The notes: generated from the letters alone by a model not told the origin. 64,000 nucleotides of DNA from Clostridiales bacterium (GCA_019415945.1 DXYF01000018.1:30729-94728), one strand, 5' to 3'. Shown: positions 35,771 to 45,397, numbered from the stretch's first letter. Numbers and translations: made by a program.

Positions 35771-36148
35771 ATGGCATCTGAAAAAATTACTGCTATTATT
35801 GAAGAATTAAAAGGCCTCACAGTATTAGAGCTTTCTGAGCTCGTTCACGCTGTAGAGGATGAGTTTGGTGTATCCGCTGCTGCTGCAGTTGCAGTTGCAG
35901 GTCCTGTTGCTGACGGTGGTGCAGCAGCTGCTGAGCAGACTGAGTTTGATGTTGTACTTAAGGGTGCAGGCAGCAACAAGATCGCTGTTATCAAGGTTGT
36001 TCGTGAGGTAACAGGTCTTGGTCTTAAGGAAGCTAAGGCTCTCGTAGACGAGGCTCCTAAGACTCTTAAGGAAGCTGTTTCTAAGGAAGACGCTGAAGCT
36101 ATGAAGACAAAGCTCGAAGAAGCAGGTGCAGAAGTAGAATTAAAGTAA
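35771..36148 (+). CDS. rplL: Large ribosomal subunit protein bL12 (125 aa)
   Basis: Stalk protein that recruits translational GTPases. The N-terminal dimerisation helix (1-35), Ala/Gly hinge (36-55) and the C-terminal domain with [16 protein letters not shown] are clear. Confidence 0.97.
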   Translation: MASEKITAIIEELKGLTVLELSELVHAVEDEFGVSAAAAVAVAGPVADGGAAAAEQTEFDVVLKGAGSNKIAVIKVVREVTGLGLKEAKALVDEAPKTLKEAVSKEDAEAMKTKLEEAGAEVELK

Positions 36149-36166
36149 TTCACTTTCTACAAAGTC

Positions 36167-36196
36167 ACGGCTGTCCAAACGGACAGCCGTTTTTGT
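36167..36196 (+). terminator. Terminator of the ribosomal protein operon
   Basis: Perfect ACGGCTGTCC/GGACAGCCGT stem, AAAC loop, five T. It closes the unit after rplL, so rpoB does not follow as it does in many Firmicutes. Confidence 0.9.
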
Positions 36197-36420
36197 GTTT
36201 TATATCAGTTATTCGGAATAATCCTGTATTATAGGTTGAAAATGTCCAAAAACATAATAAAAAGAGATGAGCAAATTTAAATATTTTTATGGTTAGATTA
36301 AATAATATCGTTTTTTATTACTCAAATTACAGACTTTTGAATAAATTTAAATACGGTACATCCTCATTTTTAAAGTACGAATAGTTTAATTATTTGTTTT
36401 AAATATTTTATAGTAAATCA
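36197..36420. other. AT-rich intergenic stretch
   Basis: About 225 bp with no open frame, repeat or stable hairpin that I can support. The promoter of the next gene begins at 36421. Confidence 0.4.
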
Positions 36421-36449
36421 TTGCCAAAAATATCCTAATATGATATAAT
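36421..36449 (+). promoter_or_regulatory. Promoter of the zinc-ribbon membrane protein gene
   Basis: TTGCCA, 17-bp spacer, perfect TATAAT, about 30 bp before the start codon. Confidence 0.65.
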
Positions 36450-36477
36450 ATGGTTATATAAATAAAGGGGTGTAGTT

Positions 36478-38028
36478 ATGTTTTGTAAAAAATGCGGAAA
36501 TGTTCTGAATGAAAACGACAAATTTTGCATGAAATGCGGTTGTCCTGTTGAAAATTCTAATGTTATTCAGCAAGATAATTCATCACAAGTTAATACAGCT
36601 CAACAGCCATATCAGGAAACTGTACCTTCTGTTCAGGGTGTGGTGCGGCCGGAACAAGTGGTTGAGCAACCGGTACAGACCTTGCAGCAACAGCCAAAAG
36701 AGAAAAAACAGTTTCCTGTCAAGCTTGTTGCGATAATCGGTGGTGCTGTACTTGTTGTTGCAGCCATTGTGGTTACGCTCATCGTTGTATTAAATCAGCC
36801 TAAATCAATTAAAATTACAGAGGGTTACATAAAGATTGAATTTGACGATTATATGCTTTATGACGGTTATGCAAATGCACAATTCTCAATAGATTATGAG
36901 AAAATAGACAACGAGCTGTTGCCTGAAAAGGATAACAGTAAGTATGAAAATGATTTGAACTCTGTGGGAGATTGGCTTAATGCTATACAGGATTACGATG
37001 AATATGTTTTGTCGTCACAAACAAGTTTTGAGCCTTTTATATACTATTGTGACATTGATGCTTATATTAAAGATTCTGAAGATAGCAGAAAAGAAGCAGA
37101 AGATTACGGCTCGGGTGCGTATCAGAATGTAAGCAATATAGGCAAGGATGATGTTATCGTTGTCAAAGTGAAGTGGTCTGATGACATAGACGACATTGAG
37201 TATATGGAGCTTATGGAGAAATCACTCGGAATATCTCTTGATAAATCGGATGCTGAGTTTGAAATTAAAGTAAGTGATGTTTTAAACAAGCAGTCAATTA
37301 CGCTTAAAGATTGTACAACTCTTGATCCCGTAAAATATATAACTGATAACGATCTTGTTAAAACAGTGGGAATTGTAGACGGCGGACTTTGCGTTGAGGT
37401 ATTGCCCTTTGAGTATGAGCAGGACGGATATACTGTTAAGTCGGAGGGCTCAACAAGCTATGGGTACTATACTTCATATGCCAATGTATCTGTTTTTGAG
37501 GATGAATTAGAAATATACTCATTTAGAGTAAATCTCAGCGAATCAGAAGATTTAAGTGACGGCGATGTAATTACGGTAAGCACTGAAGAAGATAATAATT
37601 TATCAAGCGGCATACTGGTAAACGCAAACAACAGCTCATACACAGTTGTTTTAAACGAAGCATTGACTGTAGATACTTTAAAGAGCAATATTGATAAAAT
37701 TAAGGAACAGGCCGTAAAAATAGCTGAAGAAGAAATCAGCAAACTCAGCAACGCAAGCATAGAAAATGTGTATTTTTCTGAAACAAAGGATCAAGAAAAC
37801 TATTCATATCAGAATGCACTTGTGTTTGTTTTAAAAGGTAAGTACACTTCTCTGACAGAAACAAGCACCAAGTATGTTGAGTTTAGGCTTTTCAATACAT
37901 ATTTGGACGGTGAAAACCTTGCTTATTCAGATGAATCTGCCGGAATAGGATATTTAAAGAAAGATGATATTGAAAAGTACAGCAGCTACCTTGACGACGA
38001 GGATTATAAGGTTACAAAAATCCAATAA
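36478..38028 (+). CDS. Zinc-ribbon membrane protein of unknown function (516 aa)
   Basis: The first 22 residues form a zinc ribbon (C3, C6, C17, C20; FCKKCG ... FCMKCG). A Gln/Pro/Val-rich linker follows, then a single membrane helix (about 80-107) and an outer region of about 400 residues. The outer part is acidic and rich in Tyr, Ser and Asp, without a catalytic motif I can name. The design (cytosolic zinc ribbon, one helix, outer domain) recurs in Firmicutes, for example YvbJ-like proteins. The gene is alone between its promoter and terminator. Confidence 0.7.
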   Translation: MFCKKCGNVLNENDKFCMKCGCPVENSNVIQQDNSSQVNTAQQPYQETVPSVQGVVRPEQVVEQPVQTLQQQPKEKKQFPVKLVAIIGGAVLVVAAIVVTLIVVLNQPKSIKITEGYIKIEFDDYMLYDGYANAQFSIDYEKIDNELLPEKDNSKYENDLNSVGDWLNAIQDYDEYVLSSQTSFEPFIYYCDIDAYIKDSEDSRKEAEDYGSGAYQNVSNIGKDDVIVVKVKWSDDIDDIEYMELMEKSLGISLDKSDAEFEIKVSDVLNKQSITLKDCTTLDPVKYITDNDLVKTVGIVDGGLCVEVLPFEYEQDGYTVKSEGSTSYGYYTSYANVSVFEDELEIYSFRVNLSESEDLSDGDVITVSTEEDNNLSSGILVNANNSSYTVVLNEALTVDTLKSNIDKIKEQAVKIAEEEISKLSNASIENVYFSETKDQENYSYQNALVFVLKGKYTSLTETSTKYVEFRLFNTYLDGENLAYSDESAGIGYLKKDDIEKYSSYLDDEDYKVTKIQ

Positions 38029-38040
38029 TTAAATTACAGA

Positions 38041-38071
38041 AAAAATCCACCGGTACAACCGGTGGATTTTA
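38041..38071 (+). terminator. Terminator after the zinc-ribbon protein gene
   Basis: AAAATCCACCGG and CCGGTGGATTTT arms with a short loop. Confidence 0.85.
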
Positions 38072-38150
38072 TTAGTTTAGTTTGATTTATAACAGCATAA
38101 AAACGATGTTGTCAGAATCGGAAACCGTTTTATAAAAAACCTTTGCACGG

Positions 38151-38858
38151 TTATTTATCTGTCAAAAAGCCGTAAAAACTTTCAAAACTGCCGTTTTTAT
38201 ATTTTGAGAAGTCCTTGTTATCACGGTTTACGAGTGTATCTGTTATTAAAAATGTGTCAAATCCAAGTTTTTCGGAACACATATCCTCGTCAACATCGTT
38301 GCCGACCATAATGCTTTCCTTTGGGTTTATACCGCATTTTTCGCATATGTCCTCGTAATATTTCAGATTCGGCTTGCAGGAGCTTGAATTTTCGTAAAAT
38401 GTAATATATTCAAAATCATCGGGAGAAACTCCTGCCCACTCAAGTCTCCGCCTTGTTGCGGCCTCGGGGAAAATGGGATTTGTTGCGGCAATAAGTCTGC
38501 CACCGTGTTTTTTTATATATTCAACGCTCTTTTTGGCGTAAGGATTTACTGTAGTGGCTTGCTTTGCGGCTATAAATTCATTGCAATAGTAATCATCAAA
38601 CTGTTCAATATACTCAACCAGACTTTTACCGCACACAGATTCTGCCGCTTCCCAAAAAACATCCTTGTTGGTTCTTGTACCGTTATTAAGTCCCATTTGT
38701 TTTGTTCCGTACCACAAAGCCTTAATCAGCGTGTCAGAATCAACATTAAGTATCGGGACAAATCTTTTACAGACCGATTTAAAATAAAGTTTAATAAATA
38801 AATCCATATCCATGGGCAAAAGTGTGCCGTCCAAATCAAAAAGATAATTCTTATACAT
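38151..38858 (-). CDS. HAD superfamily hydrolase (235 aa)
   Basis: A haloacid dehalogenase-type phosphatase. Motif I is FDLDGTLLP with nucleophile D8 and acid D10. Motif IV is GNDVDEDM near residue 190. A helical cap sits between them. The substrate cannot be told. The ATG at 38858 follows CGGAGG; the open frame extends upstream to 38909 without a ribosome site. Divergent from the dehydrogenase gene. Confidence 0.82.
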   Translation of the reverse strand: MYKNYLFDLDGTLLPMDMDLFIKLYFKSVCKRFVPILNVDSDTLIKALWYGTKQMGLNNGTRTNKDVFWEAAESVCGKSLVEYIEQFDDYYCNEFIAAKQATTVNPYAKKSVEYIKKHGGRLIAATNPIFPEAATRRRLEWAGVSPDDFEYITFYENSSSCKPNLKYYEDICEKCGINPKESIMVGNDVDEDMCSEKLGFDTFLITDTLVNRDNKDFSKYKNGSFESFYGFLTDK

Positions 38859-38951
38859 CTTATAACCTCCGAATATTATTATAAGATAGGATTTTTTAAT
38901 TTGCAACAATTAAAAATACAAGCTATAATAAAAACCAATAGGGGTGATAAT

Positions 38952-39899
38952 ATGAAAATTGTACTTACTGATGCACAAACCGTGCTTGATGATATTGTAA
39001 ACGCCGATATTTTAAAGCAGTTCGGCGATGTTTCGGAATATGGACTTTTAAGGTATGACGAGGTTGCCGAAAAAATTGCAGACGCCGATATGGTAATCTG
39101 CAACAAAACGATACTCGATGAGCATACGCTTGCTCTCGCAAAAAATCTAAAGTATATAGGACTTTTTGCGACTGGCTACAATAATATTGATATCGAGTAC
39201 TGCAAAAAGCACAATATTGCCGTATGTAACGCAGGGTCATACTCAACGAATGCCGTTGCACAACACACATTTGCACTTATTTTGGAGCATTTTAATAATA
39301 CCTCAAACTACAACAAATTTGTACATGACGGACTGTGGAAACGGAGCAAAACCTTTTCACCGTTTGTTTACCCTCTCACGGAGCTTGCGGGCAAAACACT
39401 CGGAATAGTAGGTTTTGGAAATATAGGCAGAGCCGTTGCAAGAATTGCCAACGCGTTTGAGATGAGAGTGCTTGCATATAATCGTTCCGAGAAGTCAGAT
39501 GAAAATGCAGAGTTTGTAAGTTTTGACAGATTGCTTGAGAAAAGCGATATCGTCAGCGTTCATTGTCCGCTGAACGCTGATTCTGAAAATATGTTTGATA
39601 AAACGGCATTTAACAAGATGAAAAAAAACGCCCTTTTTGTCAATACTGCACGCGGCGGCGTTATGTCTGAACAGGACTTGTTTGATGCATTAAAAAACAA
39701 TAAAATCGGCGGTGCGGCAATAGACACCCTTAGGGTAGAGCCGATGGAGGAAAACTGCATTTTGATGGATGCACCTAACTGCATTATGACGCCTCATATA
39801 GCCTGGGCACCTGTCGAAACAAGAGAGCGTCTTATGAATATAGTAGCCGACAACATAAGAGAATTTTTAAACGGAAACAGAAAAAACAGAATAGTTTAG
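38952..39899 (+). CDS. D-2-hydroxyacid dehydrogenase, glycerate/hydroxypyruvate type (315 aa)
   Basis: NAD-dependent oxidoreductase. The Rossmann motif is GFGNIGRAVA (about 155-164). Catalytic residues are Arg in NTARGG, Glu in VEPMEE and His in TPHIAW. GTGYNNID-type sequence (here ATGYNNIDIEY) marks the family. Glycerate dehydrogenase (HprA-like) is the closest guess; D-lactate dehydrogenase is less likely. ATG at 38952 has AGGGGTG upstream. Confidence 0.85.
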   Translation: MKIVLTDAQTVLDDIVNADILKQFGDVSEYGLLRYDEVAEKIADADMVICNKTILDEHTLALAKNLKYIGLFATGYNNIDIEYCKKHNIAVCNAGSYSTNAVAQHTFALILEHFNNTSNYNKFVHDGLWKRSKTFSPFVYPLTELAGKTLGIVGFGNIGRAVARIANAFEMRVLAYNRSEKSDENAEFVSFDRLLEKSDIVSVHCPLNADSENMFDKTAFNKMKKNALFVNTARGGVMSEQDLFDALKNNKIGGAAIDTLRVEPMEENCILMDAPNCIMTPHIAWAPVETRERLMNIVADNIREFLNGNRKNRIV

Positions 39900-40020
39900 C
39901 TGTATATAAAAATACAAATTGTTCCTGCCTTGTATATCCTGTGCATATATAAATGTTGTCAAAAATATTGACTTAAATGATAAAAAAGCGTAAAATAAAG
40001 GTTGATTGGGATGATAGTTA

Positions 40021-41250
40021 ATGAATAATGTCAACAAAATTAAATTTATGCTTTCTTCGCTTTCCGTGTTTAAAGGAATCATGAAACGAAGTGTTGTTAA
40101 GGCGTATTATGATTTACTGCTTTCTCTTGAAAGCGAGCCTGACAGGTTTTTAAATGTATATGGTAATTTTTATTCCGTTATCAGCGAGAGAGGTTTCAGC
40201 AACAGGCTTGCCTACGCTTTGACCGAAGCGGCAATGTTTGATGAAAACTGTTTTACAAGAGCTGCTGCGGCAGGAAAATACAATACCCTGCCAAATGATG
40301 TTCTTGCAGCGGTTAAGCGTGACTGCGAGGCGATTCTTGCGGCCTCTAAGCTTACTCCCGACGATATTATAGGTGCATATAAGTATAATGATGAGATAAA
40401 AGATATTATTCCGTCGCTGCCACGCTGGCAGTCGGGCGAGTGTGCCAAGAGCTTTGAGATGTTTGACGGCTCTCTTGAAAATATTGCAGGCTACTACAGG
40501 GAAAACGGATGCGGTATCTTTGCCCGCTACAAGGCTTTTATTTGGCGTGACGGTGATATTCAGCCTGTGCTTCATGCGGATAAAATTGATATTGATTCAT
40601 TTACAGGCTATGAAATCCAAAGAGAAATGGTTGTTAACAATACAAGATCGTTTATCGAGGGAAAAAGCTGCAATAACTGTTTGCTTTACGGTGATAAAGG
40701 AACAGGAAAAAGCTCTACCGTCAAGGCAATAGCAAATGAGTTCAGAAAAGACGGACTGAGAATTGTTGAAATTCCCAAGGAGCGTTTGATTGATTTTCCG
40801 ATACTTGTTGATAAAATTGCGGCACTCCCGATGAAATTTATTATATTTATTGATGATTTGTCGTTCCAAAAGCAGGACCAGAGCTATACAACCCTAAAGG
40901 CTGTTTTGGAGGGCGGTCTTGCCGCCCGTCCTGACAATGCTCTGATATATGCAACCTCAAACCGCCGTCATCTTGTTAAGGAAAGCTTTTCCGACAGGAC
41001 TGACGATGATGTCAATACCCGTGACAATATGCAGGAAACACTTTCGCTTTCTGACCGATTCGGACTTGCGGTTTGCTATTCGATTCCGACGAAAAAGGAA
41101 TTTGTTGAAATTGTTTGTGCACTTGCAGAGCAAAAGGGTGTTAAAATGAGCCGTGAAGAGCTTGAGATGGGAGCGGAAAAGTTTGCTCTTTCAAGGGGCG
41201 GTCGCTCGCCTCGCTGTGCAAAGCAATATGTGGAATCCCTGTTTTGCTGA
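40021..41250 (+). CDS. AAA-type ATPase of the DUF815 family (409 aa)
   Basis: Walker A GDKGTGKSS (about 224-232) and Walker B IIFIDDLSF (about 274-282) are intact, with an arginine-rich ATSNRRHLVKESF segment. The 200-residue N-terminal part is helical and family-specific. The DUF815 family is widespread in Firmicutes and Proteobacteria and has no settled function. The next gene starts 58 bp downstream with its own ribosome site, so co-transcription is possible. Confidence 0.85.
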   Translation: MNNVNKIKFMLSSLSVFKGIMKRSVVKAYYDLLLSLESEPDRFLNVYGNFYSVISERGFSNRLAYALTEAAMFDENCFTRAAAAGKYNTLPNDVLAAVKRDCEAILAASKLTPDDIIGAYKYNDEIKDIIPSLPRWQSGECAKSFEMFDGSLENIAGYYRENGCGIFARYKAFIWRDGDIQPVLHADKIDIDSFTGYEIQREMVVNNTRSFIEGKSCNNCLLYGDKGTGKSSTVKAIANEFRKDGLRIVEIPKERLIDFPILVDKIAALPMKFIIFIDDLSFQKQDQSYTTLKAVLEGGLAARPDNALIYATSNRRHLVKESFSDRTDDDVNTRDNMQETLSLSDRFGLAVCYSIPTKKEFVEIVCALAEQKGVKMSREELEMGAEKFALSRGGRSPRCAKQYVESLFC

Positions 41251-41308
41251 TAAAAATACGGCAAGATGCTGGTTGACAATGCGTTATTGCCAAATTCGGA
41301 GGAAAATT

Positions 41309-42538
41309 ATGAAAAAGAGAATTATCTCGGTTACCCTTGCGGCTGTTTTTGTGTTAGCATCGGTTTTATCATTTTCAGGTTGTCAGGAAAGCGACTATCC
41401 TGTTGATGTAGCTAACATTACAATAGAAAACGAGCCTGAAAATATTGTTGTTCTTGATCCCTCAGCGGCGGATATCATCTCCTATATGGAATATGATGTT
41501 AAAATGGTTGGCAGAAGCGATGAGGTTAATCAGGAATGGATGAGCATTGTACCGAGCGTTGGCTCGGAGAATACACCCGATGTGAGCAAAATCGTTGAGA
41601 GCGAGGCGGATATTGTTTTTGCCGGAGCAGACTTTGACAAGAGCGTTGAAGATGAACTCAAGGGTGAAAATATCACAGTAATTAAAATGTCGCAGGCTGA
41701 TACCGTAACGCAGCTTGAAACAAACTATCTGACTATCGGAAAGATTCTCGGCGGAAAATTTACAGGTGCTGCAAAGGGAGAGGAATCCTACGAAAGTTTG
41801 ATTGGCGAAATGGAGCAGGTTAAATCTGCCGTACAGTCGGAAATCAATTCCGATATACTTTATACGGTTTGTTACCTGTATATTGAGGATAACAGTCTAA
41901 AGCTGATGACAAGCGGATCATACGGCGATATGTTGCTGGGTTACACAGGTGCGGTTAACACGGCGGTTAATATTGACGAAAACAGCGTTGATGTTAACAC
42001 TCTCAAAATTGCTAATCCGAACTTTATTTTCTATGCTGATAATGCTACGCTTGAGGCGGTTAAACAAGATTCCGTGCTTAGTAAGCTTGATGCAGTTAAG
42101 AACGGCAAAACTCTTATGATTACTCAGGATGATATGACCCGTCAGGGCAGAACCGCTCTTGATACTCTTGAAAAAATGGTAAGTTTTATGTATCCGTCGC
42201 TTGCAAAGTCGGATTCAACGCCTGATCAGGCACAGCCGGCAACTGTAAACGGATCCTCGACTCAGGCTTCGAATACTTCTGTTGCCGATGACTACAATAT
42301 AAAGCTTGACGGACTGTCGCTTAAATATGAGGACGAAAACGAAAATGTCAAGATTATGCAGCAACGCTTGTACGATTTAGGCTATGTAGATGACAAGGAG
42401 AATATAACAGGTTACTACGGCGATATTTCAAAATCTGCCGTTGAAAGCTTTCAGTCAAAGAACGGCATTAAGAAAACCGGAAACGCCGACAACGAAACAC
42501 TTGTAAAGATGTTTGACAGCGAAGCAGTTAAGAAATAA
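41309..42538 (+). CDS. Lipoprotein: BtuF/FhuD-like binding domain fused to a peptidoglycan-binding domain (409 aa)
   Basis: A lipoprotein signal ends at SFSGC (C25). Residues about 35-315 resemble class III (cobalamin/siderophore type) substrate-binding proteins: NIVVLDPSAADIISYM, then VESEADIVFAG and TQDDMTRQGRTALDTL. A Ser/Thr/Gln linker (about 310-340) leads to a C-terminal PG_binding_1 domain (about 345-405: VKIMQQRLYDLGY, TGYYGDISKSAVESFQ). No permease or ATPase lies nearby. It may have become a wall-tethered sensor or scavenger. ATG at 41309 follows CGGAGGA. Confidence 0.75.
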   Translation: MKKRIISVTLAAVFVLASVLSFSGCQESDYPVDVANITIENEPENIVVLDPSAADIISYMEYDVKMVGRSDEVNQEWMSIVPSVGSENTPDVSKIVESEADIVFAGADFDKSVEDELKGENITVIKMSQADTVTQLETNYLTIGKILGGKFTGAAKGEESYESLIGEMEQVKSAVQSEINSDILYTVCYLYIEDNSLKLMTSGSYGDMLLGYTGAVNTAVNIDENSVDVNTLKIANPNFIFYADNATLEAVKQDSVLSKLDAVKNGKTLMITQDDMTRQGRTALDTLEKMVSFMYPSLAKSDSTPDQAQPATVNGSSTQASNTSVADDYNIKLDGLSLKYEDENENVKIMQQRLYDLGYVDDKENITGYYGDISKSAVESFQSKNGIKKTGNADNETLVKMFDSEAVKK

Positions 42539-42581
42539 ATTTTAATCAGCAAGATATTAAATTAACCGAAATAAAATTTTT

Positions 42582-42608
42582 AAAGGGCAGATGATAAATC
42601 TGCCCTTT
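42582..42608 (+). terminator. Terminator after the lipoprotein gene
   Basis: AAAGGGCAGAT and ATCTGCCCTTT arms with a 5-nt loop: a perfect 11-bp stem. Confidence 0.85.
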
Positions 42609-42613
42609 GTTGC

Positions 42614-42650
42614 GTTAAAAAATAATCGGCAGGAGCAAAACTCCTGCCTT
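42614..42650 (-). terminator. Terminator facing the acetyltransferase operon
   Basis: Reverse strand: GGCAGGAG, loop TTTTG, CTCCTGCC, then GATTATTTTTT. It is about 185 bp beyond the acetyltransferase stop codon. Confidence 0.75.
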
Positions 42651-42834
42651 CATAAAAATAGACTTTAAAATTATACGATAAACGACTTGAAAATCCTGCA
42701 AAATGTTCTGTTGCACAAGATACAGACGCCCCGATATAATTCAAAACACAGCGTAGCAGTGTAGGGCGGACTGTTGATTGCCGAATATATAAAATTAAAT
42801 GCATCAAACACCTATAAAAATTAAACCTGCATTT
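42651..42834. other. Untranslated stretch beyond the acetyltransferase gene
   Basis: About 185 bp between the acetyltransferase stop and the reverse-strand terminator. It contains a reverse open frame (42580-42807) that runs through both terminator stems and has no ribosome site, so I do not call it a gene. It is a long 3' UTR or a decayed repeat. Confidence 0.4.
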
Positions 42835-43446
42835 TTATTTAATAAGGTCTTTAACAGATTCTTTGTCAGTGATTTTTCTGATTACACGGCAGGGGTTGCC
42901 TGCGGCAAAGGAGTTTTCGGGAATATCCTTTGTGACAACGCTGCCTGCACCTATTACCGAGCCTTTGCCTATCTTGACCCCTCCGCAGACAGTCACATTT
43001 GACGCAAGCCAGCAGTCATCTTCAATGACAATCGGCTTTGCGTATTCATAATTAAAAAGAGTTCCGTCGCTTTTTTGCTGAATTCTCCGTTCTTCGGCAC
43101 ACATCGGATGAATCGGCGTAGCAACCGTACAATTAGGACCGAAAAACACATTGTTTCCTATGGTAACCTCACAGCAGTCTAAAATTACAAGATTAAAATT
43201 TGCATAGCAATTTTCACCGAATGAAGTAAAAACACCGTAATCAAATTGAATCGGACCTTGCAGATAAAGTTCTTTTTTGCTGTCGGGCAACAGCTCTGCA
43301 ACAATTTGACTGCGTTTTTCTTCCTCGTCCTCAAAAGTATCATTATACAGTTTGCACAGCTTATGTGACTTTCTACGCATTTCCACAAGCTCTTTATCGG
43401 ATGCGTCGTAAATAAATCCTTGCAGCATTTTTTCTTTTTCAGTCAT
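42835..43446 (-). CDS. Maltose/galactoside O-acetyltransferase family protein (203 aa)
   Basis: An acetyl-CoA-dependent left-handed beta-helix enzyme. An N-terminal Mac domain (EKEKMLQGFIYDASD) is followed by hexapeptide repeats such as IGNNVFFGPNCTV and IGKGSVIGAGSVVTKDIP. The catalytic His lies in ATPIHPM. It acetylates sugars or glycosides; the substrate is unknown. The ATG at 43446 is preferred to an overlapping GTG at 43455. It follows the L,D-transpeptidase after 12 bp, which suggests work on the cell wall or detoxified sugars. Confidence 0.85.
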   Translation of the reverse strand: MTEKEKMLQGFIYDASDKELVEMRRKSHKLCKLYNDTFEDEEEKRSQIVAELLPDSKKELYLQGPIQFDYGVFTSFGENCYANFNLVILDCCEVTIGNNVFFGPNCTVATPIHPMCAEERRIQQKSDGTLFNYEYAKPIVIEDDCWLASNVTVCGGVKIGKGSVIGAGSVVTKDIPENSFAAGNPCRVIRKITDKESVKDLIK

Positions 43447-43458
43447 ATAATACACCTC

Positions 43459-44676
43459 TTATTCTTTAACGGTTACTGTTATGTCAACGCTTTTGGTTCT
43501 GTTTAGAGCGTCGGTTACAGAATAGGTAACTTTATATTTTCCCTCTCTTGAAGTTACCACATTGCCTGTTACCGAAACTTTGTCGGTAATATCATTTGAA
43601 CAGGTATCAAGTGCTTTAATATTGTCTAACGGATCATATTTGCTGCCCTTTTTAATTGTACAGTTTTCTGCACCTATTATTTGAGGGTTTTTGTTGTAGT
43701 AGGGATTGTTCTTGTTGTCATCGGTGGGATCCCAACCGCATGAGAAATCTGTTATTTTAATAGTATCGGGTTTTCCGAGCGGTCCCGGATTATCATCATC
43801 GTAAATTTTAATACTTGTGTTATAGTCGCAGTTTTCGTATATCCACTTTGTGTCTGCCATAGCCATCCTTACGCATCCGAGCGATGCGTCTTCTCCGAGC
43901 TTGTTAAATTCCTCAACCTCCAAGTCGTCGGGCGACGGTGTGTAGTAAGGAACGGAATGAAACAAATAATCTCCCGAAATGCCGCTTACATAGTAGCCGT
44001 ACACATTGTCAAACAGAGCGTTCCATTTATTTTTAAAGTAAATATTAAAATCGCCTGTGATTGTTCCGTAATTTTCTCCGCAGGAGCAAACCATTGCCCT
44101 GACGGGAACGGTGTATTCTCCGTTTTCGTCATAGGTATAGACGGTAACGCAATTCATTTTTCTGTTTACATAAATTGAATAAGGATTTTTGCCGCTGTTG
44201 TCACTCAGATTTTTCGAAAGAATATCGCTGTTGGCAGTTATTGCTGTTGAAAATCTGTCAGCTTCTTCTTGCTTTGTTTGTTCAACGACGGTAATTTCGT
44301 ATTCGTATTTTTTATTGTTGCTGAACACAGCGGTAACGGTTGCTTTGCCGACTTTTTGAGCGTCAATGCGTCCTCCGCTGTCAACCGCCGCAACGGAAGA
44401 ATCACTGCTTGTCCAGCTTTCAAGAGAGGTTTCCTCATCATCTGTTATCGAAATTATGCTCGTTTGTGATACTTCAAGTGTAACGGGATCCTTTATTTCT
44501 GTATCGTATGTTTGCGGCTTAGCGGTTGCAGACTGGGTTTCTGATTGTAAAGACGGCGAGGTGCTTTGTGTGCTGACGCCGTTACTATTCTTGTATGCTG
44601 TATTTCCCAAAGCAGAAAAAATACAAGTGAAAATCAATATTAAACATAATAGCAAAATGAATAAGTTTTTTTTCAT
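43459..44676 (-). CDS. L,D-transpeptidase (YkuD) with Ig-like domains (405 aa)
   Basis: Cross-links peptidoglycan through 3-3 bonds. An N-terminal membrane/signal helix (4-24) is followed by a Ser/Thr linker, a Big_2-like domain (about 62-132), the YkuD catalytic domain (about 163-295) and a C-terminal Ig-like repeat (about 335-405). The active-site order H240 ... SLGCVRM (C268, R270) is complete. ATG at 44676 has AAAGG upstream. Enzymes of this type give resistance to classical beta-lactams in other bacteria; that is not shown here. Confidence 0.87.
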   Translation of the reverse strand: MKKNLFILLLCLILIFTCIFSALGNTAYKNSNGVSTQSTSPSLQSETQSATAKPQTYDTEIKDPVTLEVSQTSIISITDDEETSLESWTSSDSSVAAVDSGGRIDAQKVGKATVTAVFSNNKKYEYEITVVEQTKQEEADRFSTAITANSDILSKNLSDNSGKNPYSIYVNRKMNCVTVYTYDENGEYTVPVRAMVCSCGENYGTITGDFNIYFKNKWNALFDNVYGYYVSGISGDYLFHSVPYYTPSPDDLEVEEFNKLGEDASLGCVRMAMADTKWIYENCDYNTSIKIYDDDNPGPLGKPDTIKITDFSCGWDPTDDNKNNPYYNKNPQIIGAENCTIKKGSKYDPLDNIKALDTCSNDITDKVSVTGNVVTSREGKYKVTYSVTDALNRTKSVDITVTVKE

Positions 44677-44798
44677 AATATAACCTTTCAAATTGTTACA
44701 AAATCTTAATCTTTTAAATTATAGCTTTTTTTTGTAAATAACGCAAGACATATTTTAATTCTCACCAAAATATGATAATATATAAACGGTGATTATAT

Positions 44799-45335
44799 AT
44801 GGCACATCCGATCAAGCATTTTATTACTATTACCAAGCACAGACACAAGGTTATCGCAAACTGTGCAAGGGCGGGGATTCTCTGGCAGGGATTAAGACAT
44901 GACTTGTCAAAGTACAGCCCGACGGAATTTATTATGGGTGCAAGATATTTTCAGGGGGACAGAAGTCCCAACGAGCGTGAGCGTGAGCTGTTCGGAAGCT
45001 CGCTTGCGTGGATGCACCACAAGGGCAGAAACCGCCATCATTATGAATACTGGAACGACTATAATCCGAAAACAAAATCTATAGAAAATGTTGAGATGCC
45101 GTTGAGATTTGTAATAGAAATGTTTTGCGACCGTGTTGCGGCAAGCAAAATTTATAACGGAAAAAGCTACACAAACGCTGACCCGTTCAATTACTTTTTG
45201 AGAATAAGAGGCAAAAACAGGATGCACAAAAACACGGAAGCTTTGCTTGAAAAATTGCTTGTGATGCTTCGTGACGAGGGCGAAGAGGCTGTTTTCGGTT
45301 ACATAAGAACCCTTTTAAAATCACAAAAGAAATGA
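44799..45335 (+). CDS. DUF5662 family protein (178 aa)
   Basis: A soluble protein with many His, Arg and aromatic residues: HFITITKHRH, LRHDLSKYSP and HHKGRNRHHYEYW. The conserved histidines and Asp suggest metal binding, similar to HD-like helical bundles, but this is inference. I recognise the pattern as DUF5662, common in clostridia and sometimes called 'catalase' without basis. Followed by an HD-domain gene after 62 bp. Confidence 0.65.
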   Translation: MAHPIKHFITITKHRHKVIANCARAGILWQGLRHDLSKYSPTEFIMGARYFQGDRSPNERERELFGSSLAWMHHKGRNRHHYEYWNDYNPKTKSIENVEMPLRFVIEMFCDRVAASKIYNGKSYTNADPFNYFLRIRGKNRMHKNTEALLEKLLVMLRDEGEEAVFGYIRTLLKSQKK

Positions 45336-45397
45336 CTCAGAGTAATATATACGCCGCAAGTGTTTTACTTAAACTGTAAAGATTCGGGAGTGGAAGT

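Noticed and set aside
42580..42807. Reverse open frame of 75 residues beyond the acetyltransferase gene
   Set aside because: It reads through two terminator stems and lacks a ribosome site; more likely 3' UTR or decayed sequence.
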